Shown: positions 16,114-25,599, numbered from the stretch's first letter. The stretch: DNA of 64,000 bases from Candidatus Sulfurimonas marisnigri (GCF_015265475.1 NZ_CP054493.1:2170001-2234000); one strand, 5' to 3'. Numbers and translations are program-made. Notes: generated from the letters alone by a model not told the origin.

Positions 16114-16826
16114 TTATTTCCAAACTGCTCCAAAAGTGCCTCAATTTCATCAACTGAAGCTAAATCAGTGTGTGTATCACCAACAATGTGTTGGGCAGAT
16201 GATACTCTTTTTTCATCCTCAATTTTACCCTCAAAAAGAGTGCTCATATATCTTGATAGTGCTCTCATTACATTTATAACACGCTCAATTTTTTGGCGAT
16301 GTATATCTTGATATTGCATAATATCCATAACACTCATAATAGAATCACCACTATTTTGAAGTGCTTCTACAGCTTCATTAGTATCATTTAATGCAGATTT
16401 ATTTTTCTCTAACTGTGTTTTAAAAGCTTCAACATCCGGAAATTTTTCACTAAGTGTCGTAAAAAGTTCAATATTACTATTTAAGACTTCTATAACATTA
16501 TTTACATTTTCCTCTTTTTCCATTAACTCGTTACTGATACCTTCAATAATATCAAAAATTTCGCTGGCTTTTTCTTCGCTCTCTTTTGTAACATCATCCA
16601 GCTGATGCACCATCTTATTCTCTTCGGTTGCTGGCAAAGGCCAATGATGTGCAGTATCTTCACTGTAGCCTGCTGGTCTATCATCAATTTGTTCAGATTC
16701 TTTTTTTACGGATGAATCATCTTCTTCTTCATTTTCTTCCGCTTTATCAGGACCAGCAGCCTCTTCTAAAGTGTCTAAATCGTCAATGTCCCCGTTCATC
16801 AAAGCGTCCAACTCTTCTTGTGTCAT
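16110..16826 (-). CDS. cheZ: CheZ-like chemotaxis phosphatase (Campylobacterota type)
   Basis: Resembles the remote CheZ of Helicobacter (HP0170 type), which dephosphorylates CheY-P. A very acidic linker (residues 15-50) separates an N-terminal peptide MTQEELDALMNG from a long helical region; the helical core holds MDIMQYQDIHRQKIERV, comparable to the CheZ active-site helix with its Asp and Gln. The C-terminal VDEIEALLEQFG resembles the CheY-binding tail of CheZ. The N-terminal peptide also looks like the CheY-binding start of FliM/FliY. Coupled to the U32 gene downstream. Confidence 0.7.
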   Translation of the reverse strand: MTQEELDALMNGDIDDLDTLEEAAGPDKAEENEEEDDSSVKKESEQIDDRPAGYSEDTAHHWPLPATEENKMVHQLDDVTKESEEKASEIFDIIEGISNELMEKEENVNNVIEVLNSNIELFTTLSEKFPDVEAFKTQLEKNKSALNDTNEAVEALQNSGDSIMSVMDIMQYQDIHRQKIERVINVMRALSRYMSTLFEGKIEDEKRVSSAQHIVGDTHTDLASVDEIEALLEQFGNK

Positions 16827-16909
16827 ACAATCTTCTCCGTCTACATAAAATTAGTTAAATTTAATATTTGTCACTATAATATCATAAAAATCTATAAATA
16901 GAGAAAAAA

Positions 16910-17689
16910 ATGATAGTTGATTTACACAACCACACAAAACTTTGTAATCATGCAGAGGGTGAAATTTTTGAATATATTGAAAAAGCAATAGAGTGCAATA
17001 TTAAATATTTTGGTTTTTCTGATCATGCCCCAATGAATTTTGATCCGAAATATCGGATGAGTTTCGAGCAAATGAAAACATATGAAGCTGATGTATTAAA
17101 AGCAAAAGAAAAGTATAAAAACAAAATAGAGATACTACTCGGCTACGAGGTTGATTACCTTGCAGGACATATGGACAAAAGAATTTTAAATGCAGATGTC
17201 GATTATCTTATCGGTTCTGTCCATTTTATTGATGAGTGGGGATTTGACAACCCTGAATTTATAGGTAATTATGAAAATCAAAATATAGATGAAATTTGGC
17301 AAAAATATTTTAATGCGGTAAGAGATATGGCAAAAAGTGGACTATTTGATATTGTAGGACATTTAGACCTGATAAAAGTATTTAAATTTATGCCAAATAA
17401 AAATATTGTATCCCTAGCAAAAGAGGCACTACAAGCTATAAAAGAAGCAGACATGAGTATAGAAATAAATGTAGCAGGATTTAGAAAACCTGTTGCAGAA
17501 GCTTATCCGTCACTATCTCTTTTAAAAGAAGCTTACAAACTTGATATCCCAATTACATTTGCTTCTGATGCTCACCATCCAGAGCAAGTTGGGCTATTTA
17601 GTAACGAGGTTATAGATATTGCAAAAAGTGTCGGCTACACAAAATGTGCACTTTATAGAGGCAGACAGAGAGAGTTTATTGAATTCTAA
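16910..17689 (+). CDS. hisK: PHP-family histidinol-phosphatase
   Basis: Hydrolyses histidinol phosphate in histidine synthesis. The PHP metal motif HNHTKLCNHAEG opens the protein; GFSDHAP, LGYEVDYL, GSVHF, DIVGHLDLIK and FASDAHHP supply the remaining metal ligands. Length 259 matches the HisJ/HisK group. ATG follows AGAGAAAAA. HisIE for the same pathway is at 23.8 kb. Stands alone upstream of the trx cluster. Confidence 0.8.
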   Translation: MIVDLHNHTKLCNHAEGEIFEYIEKAIECNIKYFGFSDHAPMNFDPKYRMSFEQMKTYEADVLKAKEKYKNKIEILLGYEVDYLAGHMDKRILNADVDYLIGSVHFIDEWGFDNPEFIGNYENQNIDEIWQKYFNAVRDMAKSGLFDIVGHLDLIKVFKFMPNKNIVSLAKEALQAIKEADMSIEINVAGFRKPVAEAYPSLSLLKEAYKLDIPITFASDAHHPEQVGLFSNEVIDIAKSVGYTKCALYRGRQREFIEF

Positions 17690-17754
17690 ACTTTTTAAAA
17701 GTTATAATTTATTTTATACCTATAACATAAAGCAATTATAAAGATTTAGGCATG

Positions 17755-17760
17755 TATAAT
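17755..17760 (+). promoter_or_regulatory. -10 element of the trxA operon
   Basis: A consensus TATAAT lies 31 bases upstream of the thioredoxin ATG, followed by AT-rich leader and AAGGA. No convincing -35 is visible, as is common in Campylobacterota. Confidence 0.5.
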
Positions 17761-17791
17761 GTTTTCAAATAAACTTTATAAGGAAATAACA

Positions 17792-18112
17792 ATGGGTAAA
17801 TACATAGAATTAACTGGTTCAGATTTTGAAGCAACTTTGAGTGAAGGTGTATCTTTGGTAGACTTCTGGGCACCTTGGTGTGGACCTTGTCGTATGATAG
17901 CTCCAGTAATAGAAGAATTAGCTGAAGACTTTGATGGGAAGGCTAAAATCTGCAAAGTAAATACTGATGAAGAGCAAGATATTGCTGTTAAATTTGGTAT
18001 TCGTTCTATTCCAACTATTATGTTTTTCAAAAATGGTGAGATGGTGGATCAAGTTGTTGGTGCACAATCTAAAGCTGCTTTAGCTGAAAAAATAAACGCT
18101 CTATTAGCGTAA
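17792..18112 (+). CDS. trxA: Thioredoxin
   Basis: A 106-residue thioredoxin with the active site FWAPWCGPCRM (WCGPC) and the cis-proline region SIPTIMFF. It reduces disulfides using TrxB, encoded two genes downstream. The ATG at 17792 has AAGGA at 17780-17785; an in-frame ATG at 17759 overlaps the -10 and is rejected. Confidence 0.95.
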   Translation: MGKYIELTGSDFEATLSEGVSLVDFWAPWCGPCRMIAPVIEELAEDFDGKAKICKVNTDEEQDIAVKFGIRSIPTIMFFKNGEMVDQVVGAQSKAALAEKINALLA

Positions 18113-18131
18113 TTATAAAAAGATTAGTTTA

Positions 18132-18617
18132 GTGGCAAAGGCAGGTAAGAGCCTCTTCTCACTCTCTACTCTTTTAGCTTCTTTCTTCGGTGCAGCTATG
18201 ATAGCTGCTGCCTTTGCATACTTTAATTACAAGTTTTCTGAATATAAATTTATTGATTTCAAAGAATGGATTTTTTATGAAAAAAAAGATATTTTTACTC
18301 CCAAGCATGATAAATATATTGTAATATTTTATAGTTCTAAAGAAAAAAATGTCGTTGAGCGTTTATCTACAATAGAGTTAAACCTTCCAGTAATTGCAAT
18401 AGATTATTATAATGAAGCATTTGAAAATTCAAAAAATACAACCTTTTTAAGAGCTGGAACAAGAACAAGCCTTAGTTTTATTCAAAGATTTAATATATAT
18501 GAATCACCAACTATTTTTTTTATCACAAAACATAAAGAAGCTATTTATAAACAAGATAGTATGATACGAAAATTAGACAATTTAGAAGAGTTGTCAAAAC
18601 AAATAAATTCACTTTAA
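18132..18617 (+). CDS. Membrane-anchored thioredoxin-like protein without CXXC
   Basis: Not assigned to a family. One N-terminal helix (about residues 9-31, [16 protein letters not shown]) would anchor the protein with a periplasmic domain. That domain has the run of a thioredoxin fold: a strand [10 protein letters not shown], a second strand VIAIDY, and SPTIFFI, where the Pro matches the thioredoxin cis-proline. The cysteine pair is absent; in the position of CxxC the sequence is SSKEKN. The start is GTG. It sits between trxA and trxB, so co-expression with them is very likely. Role unknown; perhaps a scaffold or degenerate reductase. Confidence 0.7.
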   Translation: MAKAGKSLFSLSTLLASFFGAAMIAAAFAYFNYKFSEYKFIDFKEWIFYEKKDIFTPKHDKYIVIFYSSKEKNVVERLSTIELNLPVIAIDYYNEAFENSKNTTFLRAGTRTSLSFIQRFNIYESPTIFFITKHKEAIYKQDSMIRKLDNLEELSKQINSL

Positions 18618-18631
18618 CAATAGGAACATTT

Positions 18632-19576
18632 ATGATATTAGATTGTGCAATTATTGGTGGTGGGCCTGCTGGACTTACTGCAGGTTTATACACAACCCGC
18701 GGTGGTTTAGAAAATGTAACAATGTTTGAAAAAGGAATGCCTGGAGGTCAAATCACCTCAAGTAGTGAAATAGAAAATTATCCTGGAGTTACTGGTGAAA
18801 TTACAGGTATGGATTTGATGATGCCATGGCCTGAGCAGTGTCAAAAATTTGGGCTTAAACATGAAATGGTAGAAGTCAAACGTATTTCAAAAGATGGCGA
18901 TATCTTTAAAATTCTTAAAGAAGATGGAAGCATAACTGAAGCGCACAGTGTTATTGTTGGTACTGGATCATCTCCTCGTCGTGCAGGTTTTACTGGAGAA
19001 GATGAACTTTTTGGAAAAGGTGTAAGCACATGTGCCACATGTGATGGTTTTTTCTATAAAGGAAAAGAAGTCGCTGTTATTGGTGGTGGGGATACAGCCT
19101 TAGAAGAAGCGCTTTATCTTGCCAAAATATGTACTAAAGTATATTTAATTCACAGGAGAGATACTTTCCGTTCAGCTCCAAATACAGTTGCTAGAATAAA
19201 AAGAACGGAAAATATTGAGCTAGTTTTAAACTCCGTTCCAGATGAAGTATATGGTGATGCTATGGGTGTTACTGGCCTTCGAGTGAAAAACAACAATGGA
19301 GAGCTTAGGGATATTAAAGTTCCAGGTGTTTTCACTTTCGTAGGAAATGATGTAAATAATCAAACTCTTATTCAAGAAGATGGTAGTTTTCTTTGTGATA
19401 TGAATAAATCTGGTCAAGTGATAGTAGATATAAGTATGAAAACTTCTGTGCCTGGGCTTTTCGCAACCGGAGATATGCGTATTTCAGCACCTAAACAAGT
19501 TGTAAGCGCAGCTGGAGACGGTGCAGTCGCAGCTCTTCAAGCTATCTCATATATTGATGAGAAATTAAACGATTAA
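18632..19576 (+). CDS. trxB: Thioredoxin reductase
   Basis: NADPH-dependent flavoenzyme that reduces thioredoxin. The FAD motif [12 protein letters not shown], redox-active CATC (in [12 protein letters not shown]), NADPH motif [13 protein letters not shown] and FATGDMR near the C-terminus are all in order. 314 residues, typical. Third gene of trxA-X-trxB, with 14 bases between the unknown gene and its ATG. Confidence 0.95.
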   Translation: MILDCAIIGGGPAGLTAGLYTTRGGLENVTMFEKGMPGGQITSSSEIENYPGVTGEITGMDLMMPWPEQCQKFGLKHEMVEVKRISKDGDIFKILKEDGSITEAHSVIVGTGSSPRRAGFTGEDELFGKGVSTCATCDGFFYKGKEVAVIGGGDTALEEALYLAKICTKVYLIHRRDTFRSAPNTVARIKRTENIELVLNSVPDEVYGDAMGVTGLRVKNNNGELRDIKVPGVFTFVGNDVNNQTLIQEDGSFLCDMNKSGQVIVDISMKTSVPGLFATGDMRISAPKQVVSAAGDGAVAALQAISYIDEKLND

Positions 19577-19599
19577 TAATAAAATTAAGGAAGATATTT

Positions 19600-20367
19600 A
19601 TGATAAAAGTTGGTGTTTTTGGTGCAAATGGTAGAGTTGGAAAGCTAATAATAGATGATTTAAAACTTACTAGTGATATCAGCCTTAGCTCTGTATACGT
19701 TCGTAATAGTCTAAACTTCACTATCGATCCTTCTATTTTAGTAACCACAGATATTCAATCATTTTTAAATGGATGTGATATTGTTATAGATTTTTCTCTT
19801 CCTGATGCCTGTGAAATACTACTTGAAGAGTGCCTAAAGATACCAAAACCATTAGTAATTGGTACTACTGGCCTAAATACTCATCAATTAAATCTTCTAA
19901 AACAAGCTAGTGAAAAAATGCCTGTTTTATATGCTACCAATATGTCTTTAGGCGTAGCACTTTTAAACAAGCTTGTATATCAAGCGTCTGCTGCTCTTGA
20001 TGGTTTCAATATAGAAATAGTTGAGATGCATCATAAGCATAAAAAAGATGCTCCAAGTGGAACAGCACTTACCTTAGGTGAGTCTGCGGCTCGTGGTCGC
20101 GGTCTTGATTTAGATAAAGTTCGAGTAAGTGGACGAGATGGAAATATTGGTGAGAGAAGTGAAGACGAGATAGCTGTTATGGCTATCCGTGGTGGGGATA
20201 TTGTTGGTCGTCATACAGTTGGGTTTTACAATGATGGCGAATTCATAGAACTAAACCACACTGCAACTTCAAGGAATACATTTTCTAAGGGTGCAATTAG
20301 AGCTGCTACATGGTTAGCAGATAAAGAAGCTGGTCTTTACTCAATTTCCGATTGTTTAGAGGTATAG
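19600..20367 (+). CDS. dapB: 4-hydroxy-tetrahydrodipicolinate reductase
   Basis: Reduces HTPA in the diaminopimelate/lysine pathway. The nucleotide motif GVFGANGRVGKLI, the catalytic segment EMHHKHKKDAPSGTAL and GERSEDEIAVMAIRGGDIVGRHTV are present. Length 255 is typical. AAGGAAG precedes the ATG, 23 bases after trxB, so it probably shares that transcript. Confidence 0.95.
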   Translation: MIKVGVFGANGRVGKLIIDDLKLTSDISLSSVYVRNSLNFTIDPSILVTTDIQSFLNGCDIVIDFSLPDACEILLEECLKIPKPLVIGTTGLNTHQLNLLKQASEKMPVLYATNMSLGVALLNKLVYQASAALDGFNIEIVEMHHKHKKDAPSGTALTLGESAARGRGLDLDKVRVSGRDGNIGERSEDEIAVMAIRGGDIVGRHTVGFYNDGEFIELNHTATSRNTFSKGAIRAATWLADKEAGLYSISDCLEV

Positions 20368-20401
20368 AATCAACAAAGTTTTACCTTTGATTCAATATAA
20401 T
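20367..20401 (+). promoter_or_regulatory. Hairpin after dapB and -10 of purF
   Basis: GAATCAACAAAG and CTTTGATTC form an imperfect stem (20367-20393) directly after the dapB stop, without a T-run. TATAAT follows at 20396-20401, 29 bases before the purF start. The stem may end the trx-dapB transcript or act in the purF leader. Confidence 0.4.
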
Positions 20402-20429
20402 TCCATAATTATTTTTCGAGGAGAAAAAT

Positions 20430-21785
20430 GTGCGAGAAGATATTAATGAGAAATGTGCAGTTGTTGGGATTTTTGGTCATAAAGAGGCTTCTAAGTTAGC
20501 TTATTTTTCACTGCATGCACTTCAGCATCGTGGTCAAGAAGCAGCTGGTATAAGCTCTTCTGATGGAGAAAAACTTCATACTATCAAAAAACGTGGTTTA
20601 GTTATGCGTATTTTTGATGAGGCTAAACTAAAAACTCTTAGTGGCTCTAGTGCAATAGGTCATACCCGCTATTCAACTGCAGGAGATGATTCTATTCTTG
20701 ATGCACAGCCAGTCTTTGCAAGATATGATCTTGGTGAGATGGCAATTGTTCACAATGGAAATCTAACCAATGCAGAAGATGTCCGCAATAAGCTTATTGA
20801 AAAAGGTGCTATTTTTCAAACATTTATGGACACAGAAAATCTTATTCATCTAATAGCTAAAAGTGAAAAAAAGAAACTACTTGATAGAATTGTAGATGCA
20901 GTTGGAAGAATAGAGGGTGCTTTTTCACTTGTATTTTTGAGTAGAACAAAAATGTTTGCAATGCGAGACCGCTTTGGATTTCGCCCCTTAAGCCTAGGGA
21001 AACTACCAAATGGTGGCTATATTGTAGCAAGCGAAACTTGTGCTTTTGACCTTGTGAGTGCTGAATTTGTTAGAGATGTAGAGCCAGGTGAACTTCTTAT
21101 ATTTGAAGAAGGTAAAGAAATAAAAAGTATTAAAGTTTTTGAGCCAACTCCTAAACACTGTATTTTTGAGTATGTATATTTTGCTAGACCTGATTCAAAA
21201 GTTTTTGGTCAATCAGTCTACCAAACTAGAAAAAATATGGGAAAAGAACTTGCACATATAAAACCAGTTGAAGCTGACATAGTCATACCAGTTCCAGATG
21301 GTGGAGTCCCTTCTGCCATTGGCTACGCTCAAGAGAGTGGAATACCATACGAAATGGGCATTATGAGAAATCATTACATTGGCCGTACATTTATTGAACC
21401 CACTCAAGAGATGCGTGACTTAAAAGTAAAAATGAAACTCTCACCTATGACCGATATAATTAAAGGTAAAAAGGTAGTTGTTGTCGATGACTCAATAGTA
21501 CGTGGAACAACATCAAAAAGAATCGTAAGGATGCTAAAAGAAGCAGGTGCTACAGAGGTTCATATGAGAGTATCATCTCCTCCTACAACTGACCCTTGTT
21601 ACTATGGAGTTGATACACCCAATAAAGACAAGCTCATTGCAGCTAATATGACAATAGATGAAATATGTACGTTTATAGAAGCTGACTCTTTAGCTTATTT
21701 AGATGGGCCGGCTCTTTTAAGAAGTGTAAACACTAAAGAGGACAACTACTGTACTGCTTGCTTTACTGGCGAGTACATAGTTTAA
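20430..21785 (+). CDS. purF: Amidophosphoribosyltransferase
   Basis: First step of purine synthesis: PRPP + glutamine to phosphoribosylamine. The Ntn-hydrolase glutaminase starts at the Cys in KCAVVGIFGHKEA; eight residues precede it and would be removed as a propeptide. HTRYSTAGD and the PRPP motif VVVVDDSIVRGTTSKRI follow. The start is GTG at 20430 behind GAGGAG; an ATG two bases earlier is out of frame. C-terminal Cys residues (NYCTACFTGEY) could be part of an Fe-S site as in Bacillus PurF. Confidence 0.95.
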   Translation: MREDINEKCAVVGIFGHKEASKLAYFSLHALQHRGQEAAGISSSDGEKLHTIKKRGLVMRIFDEAKLKTLSGSSAIGHTRYSTAGDDSILDAQPVFARYDLGEMAIVHNGNLTNAEDVRNKLIEKGAIFQTFMDTENLIHLIAKSEKKKLLDRIVDAVGRIEGAFSLVFLSRTKMFAMRDRFGFRPLSLGKLPNGGYIVASETCAFDLVSAEFVRDVEPGELLIFEEGKEIKSIKVFEPTPKHCIFEYVYFARPDSKVFGQSVYQTRKNMGKELAHIKPVEADIVIPVPDGGVPSAIGYAQESGIPYEMGIMRNHYIGRTFIEPTQEMRDLKVKMKLSPMTDIIKGKKVVVVDDSIVRGTTSKRIVRMLKEAGATEVHMRVSSPPTTDPCYYGVDTPNKDKLIAANMTIDEICTFIEADSLAYLDGPALLRSVNTKEDNYCTACFTGEYIV

Positions 21786-21790
21786 AGTTT

Positions 21791-22750
21791 ATGAATCAAA
21801 TATATACATTTGGCAACTATTTAAAATCTAAGTTTAATAGCAAAGTCTACAAAGTAGGTATCAATATTTCTGGCTTTACCTGTCCAAATATAGATGGGAC
21901 TGTTGCAAAAGGTGGCTGTACTTTTTGTGAAAACGACTCCTTTAGTGCAAGTAGTGGTGAGACTAAAGAGCTAAAAGGTTTTCATCTGAACCTAACTTCA
22001 AAAGAGAATCCAAACCTCCAAAAACAGCTTGAGCAACTGGAATATCAGTTTAACGCTATCAGCAAAAGACAAGCAAGCGAATATGGAGCTGAAAAATTTC
22101 TCGTATACTTTCAATCTTTTACAAATACATATGCCCCTTTTGAAACACTAAAGGCCCTCTACGACAAAGCCCTCTCATTTGAGAATGTAGTAGGACTGAG
22201 TATTGGTACTCGCTCTGACAGCATTACAGAAGAAACACTAGAATATCTTGCCGAGCTCAATAAATATAAAGAGATATGGATTGAGTTTGGAATTCAATCT
22301 GTATATGACGAAACCTTAGAGAAGATAAATCGTGGTCATAGTAGCGATAATGTTAAAGAGTGGATTTTAAAATCAAAGCAAAAAGGTTTAAATGTATGTG
22401 GTCATCTTATCTTTGGATTGCCAGATGAAACAAAAGAGATGATGTTAGAGACTTCAAAAGCTGCTTATGCTTGGGGGATAGATTCTGTTAAATATCATCC
22501 ACTGTATGTAGTAAAAAAAACTTCCTTAGCAAATGATTTCATAAAGGGTAAATTTAACCCAATTAGTGAAGACGATTATCTTGATGTTTTAATTAAATCT
22601 ATTAAAATGAAACCTGACAATGTATCTGTTCAGAGAGTAACAGCTGGAATTAACGATAGCTCACTACTTTCACCAGATTGGTGCAGAGACAAAAACATTC
22701 AAATAAAGAATATAAATAGAGCGCTTAAGCCATTAAATCTTAAATATTAA
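21791..22750 (+). CDS. TIGR01212-family radical SAM protein (YhcC-like)
   Basis: The segment TCPNIDGTVAKGGCTFC holds the Cys residues for the [4Fe-4S] cluster in the spacing of this family. FQSFTNTYAP, GTRSDSI and IWIEFGIQSVYDETLEKINRGH (split by function: barrel strands and SAM contacts) follow. Function unproven in the family; a redox role has been suggested. The ATG at 21791 lies 5 bases after purF; the earlier ATG at 21758 is inside purF. The 3' end overlaps the opposite-strand gene by 4 bases. Confidence 0.8.
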   Translation: MNQIYTFGNYLKSKFNSKVYKVGINISGFTCPNIDGTVAKGGCTFCENDSFSASSGETKELKGFHLNLTSKENPNLQKQLEQLEYQFNAISKRQASEYGAEKFLVYFQSFTNTYAPFETLKALYDKALSFENVVGLSIGTRSDSITEETLEYLAELNKYKEIWIEFGIQSVYDETLEKINRGHSSDNVKEWILKSKQKGLNVCGHLIFGLPDETKEMMLETSKAAYAWGIDSVKYHPLYVVKKTSLANDFIKGKFNPISEDDYLDVLIKSIKMKPDNVSVQRVTAGINDSSLLSPDWCRDKNIQIKNINRALKPLNLKY

Positions 22751-23301
22751 TGAGCATATATTTTTGAAAACTGCGAAGTGCTTCTAAAATATGGCGGGTA
22801 ATTTAAATATACTCTAAAGTCTTTAGCTTCGCCTGGCTTCAGATTTCTAGCAACTATAAACTCTTCTTTAACCTGCTGTGGCTTATACAGTTTACCAGAT
22901 CCTCCAGAGAAAAAATCAAAAAATCCACTAGGGCTGAAGAATGATCCTGCCTTTACATTTCCTGTTACATGACCTTTATTGACTAATTTTATTTCAAAAA
23001 CAACTTCGCCAACTTCATGATTGCCATCATTTTTAACTATCCCGCTATACATAATTTTTTCACTACTCAACATTCTTTTATTATCTAACTTATATAAATT
23101 TACTATTTTTGTATATTTATCAACTGTCACAATAGAAAAGCCAGCTAAGAGTAGTGAGATAAGAGATACAGATATAATCATTGGCGTTCTTAACTTTGGT
23201 TTATCCTGCTTAAATGCAGCAAACACACCACTGACAAATATCAAAAAAATCAAAGCCAAAATAATAAAATGCCAGTAGTTAAATAGTGTAATCATCTGCA
23301 A
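22747..23301 (-). CDS. DUF2393 membrane protein (second of pair)
   Basis: A 184-residue protein with two N-terminal hydrophobic helices (about 8-30 and 39-59) and a periplasmic beta-rich domain. The domain carries YSGIVKNDGNHEVGEVVFEIKL, typical of an Ig-like or FxLYD-like fold, split here by the reading of conserved GIVKN and FEIKL. It matches the DUF2393 type found in Campylobacterota. Function unknown. It overlaps its paralogue at 23292-23804 by 10 bases. Confidence 0.65.
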   Translation of the reverse strand: MQMITLFNYWHFIILALIFLIFVSGVFAAFKQDKPKLRTPMIISVSLISLLLAGFSIVTVDKYTKIVNLYKLDNKRMLSSEKIMYSGIVKNDGNHEVGEVVFEIKLVNKGHVTGNVKAGSFFSPSGFFDFFSGGSGKLYKPQQVKEEFIVARNLKPGEAKDFRVYLNYPPYFRSTSQFSKIYAH

Positions 23302-23804
23302 CTTGCCTCCACTGAAATATTATAATCATTAGAATAAGTGAAAGGCTCCAATATGATTTTAAACTCTCTATCTTCACCTTTTAAAATATCATACTCTAAA
23401 ATCGACATTTTTTTCAATGGCTTAAATTTAAACATGTAATCCTTAACTGCATTATTAGTAACTTTATACGCGCTAGCACTTATTTTACAGTTTTTAAAGT
23501 CAACATTTGAGTTGTTTTTCACTGTTGCATAAACAACAACAGCCTGAGTATAAGTTAATCTCTTTTGACTAACTATTGATGTGGTATTGCTAAACAAATA
23601 TTCGTGCATTTTGGAGTAGCCCAATGTTGAGCCAAAAAGAAGTATCAAAAATGCTGAAGAAATAAAAACAATCGCTTTAACAGGTTTTTTTCTTAAAATT
23701 AAACCTACTATGAAAAAGAGTATAAAAAGTGCAAAAATACTACCAAATAGAATATAATCATATATGATTAGCTCATCTATAAAAGTAGTTAATATACTAT
23801 TCAT
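23292..23804 (-). CDS. DUF2393 membrane protein (first of pair)
   Basis: A 170-residue paralogue of the next gene: two helices (about 17-36 and 43-62), then a periplasmic domain with VVVYATVKNNSNVDFKNCKI and a C-terminal DREFKIILEPF strand. The pair is translated from one transcript with hisIE (2 bases upstream). They may form a hetero-oligomer; no function is known. Confidence 0.65.
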   Translation of the reverse strand: MNSILTTFIDELIIYDYILFGSIFALFILFFIVGLILRKKPVKAIVFISSAFLILLFGSTLGYSKMHEYLFSNTTSIVSQKRLTYTQAVVVYATVKNNSNVDFKNCKISASAYKVTNNAVKDYMFKFKPLKKMSILEYDILKGEDREFKIILEPFTYSNDYNISVEASCR

Positions 23805-23806
23805 AG

Positions 23807-24487
23807 TTATTTATTTCTCGAATTCTTTTCAGATATACCACTCATCTTAAATCTTCTAGCTAGCTCTTGTTTTATTCTATCTGGAGATATATTTTTAGCA
23901 GCAAGTGCTACTAACATATGGTAAGTTAAATCTGCAGCTTCATATATCATCTCACTCTCATCATCATCTTTATATGCAAAGCTAAATTCCCCAGCCTCCT
24001 CTACAACCTTTTTCAAAATTGTATTTTCGCCTTTAGTTAAAAGTTTTGCAGTCCAAGAAGATTCTGGATCGGCACTTTTACGCTCTTGGATTGTATGATA
24101 AAGGGTGTCTATTACCCCATAAAGTGTTTCACTGCTTACTTGAACTTCAGAGTTCACTTCACCGGATTCTAGTTCAGTAAAAAAGCAAGAACGGCGACCA
24201 GTATGACAAGCCACCCCCTCTTGGGTTACTTTTACAAGAAGAGTGTCACTGTCGCAGTCAATATTAAAAGAGTGTATTTTTTGAATATGCCCGCTACTTT
24301 CGCCTTTTTTCCAAATGCGCTGTTTTGAGCGAGAGAAGTAGTGTGCTATTTTTGTTGAGAGGGAGAGTTCTAAGGCCTCTTTATTCATGTAAGCCATCAT
24401 TAGAACTTCGTTATTTTCTATATCTTGAACTATTACTGGCAGAAGATCACTCTTTTGCCAGTCAACTCTATTTACAATCTCTTGCAT
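23807..24487 (-). CDS. hisIE: Bifunctional phosphoribosyl-AMP cyclohydrolase / phosphoribosyl-ATP pyrophosphohydrolase
   Basis: Steps 2 and 3 of histidine synthesis. The N-terminal HisI part has VLMMAYMNKEAL, SRSKQRIWKKGESSG and DCDSDTLLVKV followed by CHTGRRSCFF with the metal-binding cysteines; the C-terminal HisE part has LLTKGENTILKKVVEEAGE and DLTYHMLVAL. Fusion and 226-residue length are normal. It lies 2 bases from the SPFH gene upstream. Confidence 0.95.
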   Translation of the reverse strand: MQEIVNRVDWQKSDLLPVIVQDIENNEVLMMAYMNKEALELSLSTKIAHYFSRSKQRIWKKGESSGHIQKIHSFNIDCDSDTLLVKVTQEGVACHTGRRSCFFTELESGEVNSEVQVSSETLYGVIDTLYHTIQERKSADPESSWTAKLLTKGENTILKKVVEEAGEFSFAYKDDDESEMIYEAADLTYHMLVALAAKNISPDRIKQELARRFKMSGISEKNSRNK

Positions 24488-24489
24488 AT

Positions 24490-25599
24490 CTACTGAGCCG
24501 TAGTTCTCTGTTTAGCATTTTTCATATCAACCCAAATATTTGGAGTTGAACCGCCGGGTGTTAAGAAAATCTTAGCGTCTTTGTTTTCTCTAAGAGCATC
24601 ATTGAACTGGCCTTGAACTTTCATTTGCTCTAATTGAAGCAGTTGAGTTGTTAATGATTTCGAGATAAGAATATTTGCTTTGGCTTTTGCATCTGCTTCA
24701 ATTGTAACAGCATCCGCAATACCTTGTGCTTCAATTCTAGCTTTTTGAGCCATACCTTCTGCTTCTGCTGCACGTTTAAAAGCTTCTTGCTTTGCACGTT
24801 GAACATCCTGTTCTGCTTTTTGAACCTCTTGTTTTGCAACTTGAACACGCTCAATCTGCTCTTTTACTTTGCTAGGTAGTCCTATTTCACGAAGTTGCAC
24901 AGACTGAAGGTCTGCGGGTGAATTTTTAAGACCTGTTACGCTGTCTCTAACAGCCTTATCAATCTCTTGAGCTATTTGATTTCTAAGTTGTGGAAGTGAT
25001 TCTGCATCATACTTACCAACAACGTTACGAACAACATCACGAACAACTGGATTAATAATTTTATCTTCCCAGCTAAATCCCCAGTTAGAGATTGTTTGAG
25101 CTGCAAACTGAGAGTTAAGTCTATACTGAACAGTAAGTTCAATTGAAACAGGAAGACCACGTTTATCAAGAACAGTAATCGCAGGTTTAACGTTGATACC
25201 AGCCGCATTTCCACCACTTGCCTCTATTTGTGAAGCATAATTAATAATACGAACTTTTGTGTCCACTACGTAAACTTTTTGAATCACGGGAACAATAAAG
25301 TGAAGACCTGGCAGAAGTGCTTGGTCTTGATACTTACCATTTGTACTTAGAATTCCGCGCTCACCCTCTTGAATAATTGTAAAAGGTTTTGCTAAAACAA
25401 GTAAAATAACTGCCGCAATTATAAAATAGATTATTCCTGATTTAGCGCCCATGTTAAAATCAAGCTTTGGCATTTGAGGACCACCGCCACCGCCTCCACT
25501 ATTTCCACTATTAGGTTTCTTAAAACCGCCTTCTTCGCTCTTTTTTTTGTTAAAGTAGTCATTCATATCTGATGCCATGTAAATATTCTCTTCTTTCAT
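24490..25599 (-). CDS. SPFH/prohibitin-family membrane protein
   Basis: After a Gly-rich N-terminus (GNSGGGGGGP) comes one transmembrane helix (SGIIYFIIAAVILLVLA), an SPFH/Band 7 domain (IIQEGERGILSTNGKY, LPGLHFIVPVIQKV) and a long Ala/Glu/Lys coiled coil. Such proteins form large membrane-bound rings that influence FtsH proteolysis or membrane microdomains. The ATG at 25599 has AAGGA in front and is preferred; another in-frame ATG with a weaker site lies at 25578. Confidence 0.85.
   Translation of the reverse strand: MKEENIYMASDMNDYFNKKKSEEGGFKKPNSGNSGGGGGGPQMPKLDFNMGAKSGIIYFIIAAVILLVLAKPFTIIQEGERGILSTNGKYQDQALLPGLHFIVPVIQKVYVVDTKVRIINYASQIEASGGNAAGINVKPAITVLDKRGLPVSIELTVQYRLNSQFAAQTISNWGFSWEDKIINPVVRDVVRNVVGKYDAESLPQLRNQIAQEIDKAVRDSVTGLKNSPADLQSVQLREIGLPSKVKEQIERVQVAKQEVQKAEQDVQRAKQEAFKRAAEAEGMAQKARIEAQGIADAVTIEADAKAKANILISKSLTTQLLQLEQMKVQGQFNDALRENKDAKIFLTPGGSTPNIWVDMKNAKQRTTAQ

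Noticed and set aside
17694-17708. AACTTTT/AAAAGTT palindrome after the hisK-like gene as a terminator
   Set aside because: The arms are almost contiguous, leaving no usable loop, and the sequence is simple A/T.
20428-20460. ATG two bases before the purF GTG
   Set aside because: It is out of frame with the Cys-first glutaminase domain; only the GTG frame gives PurF.
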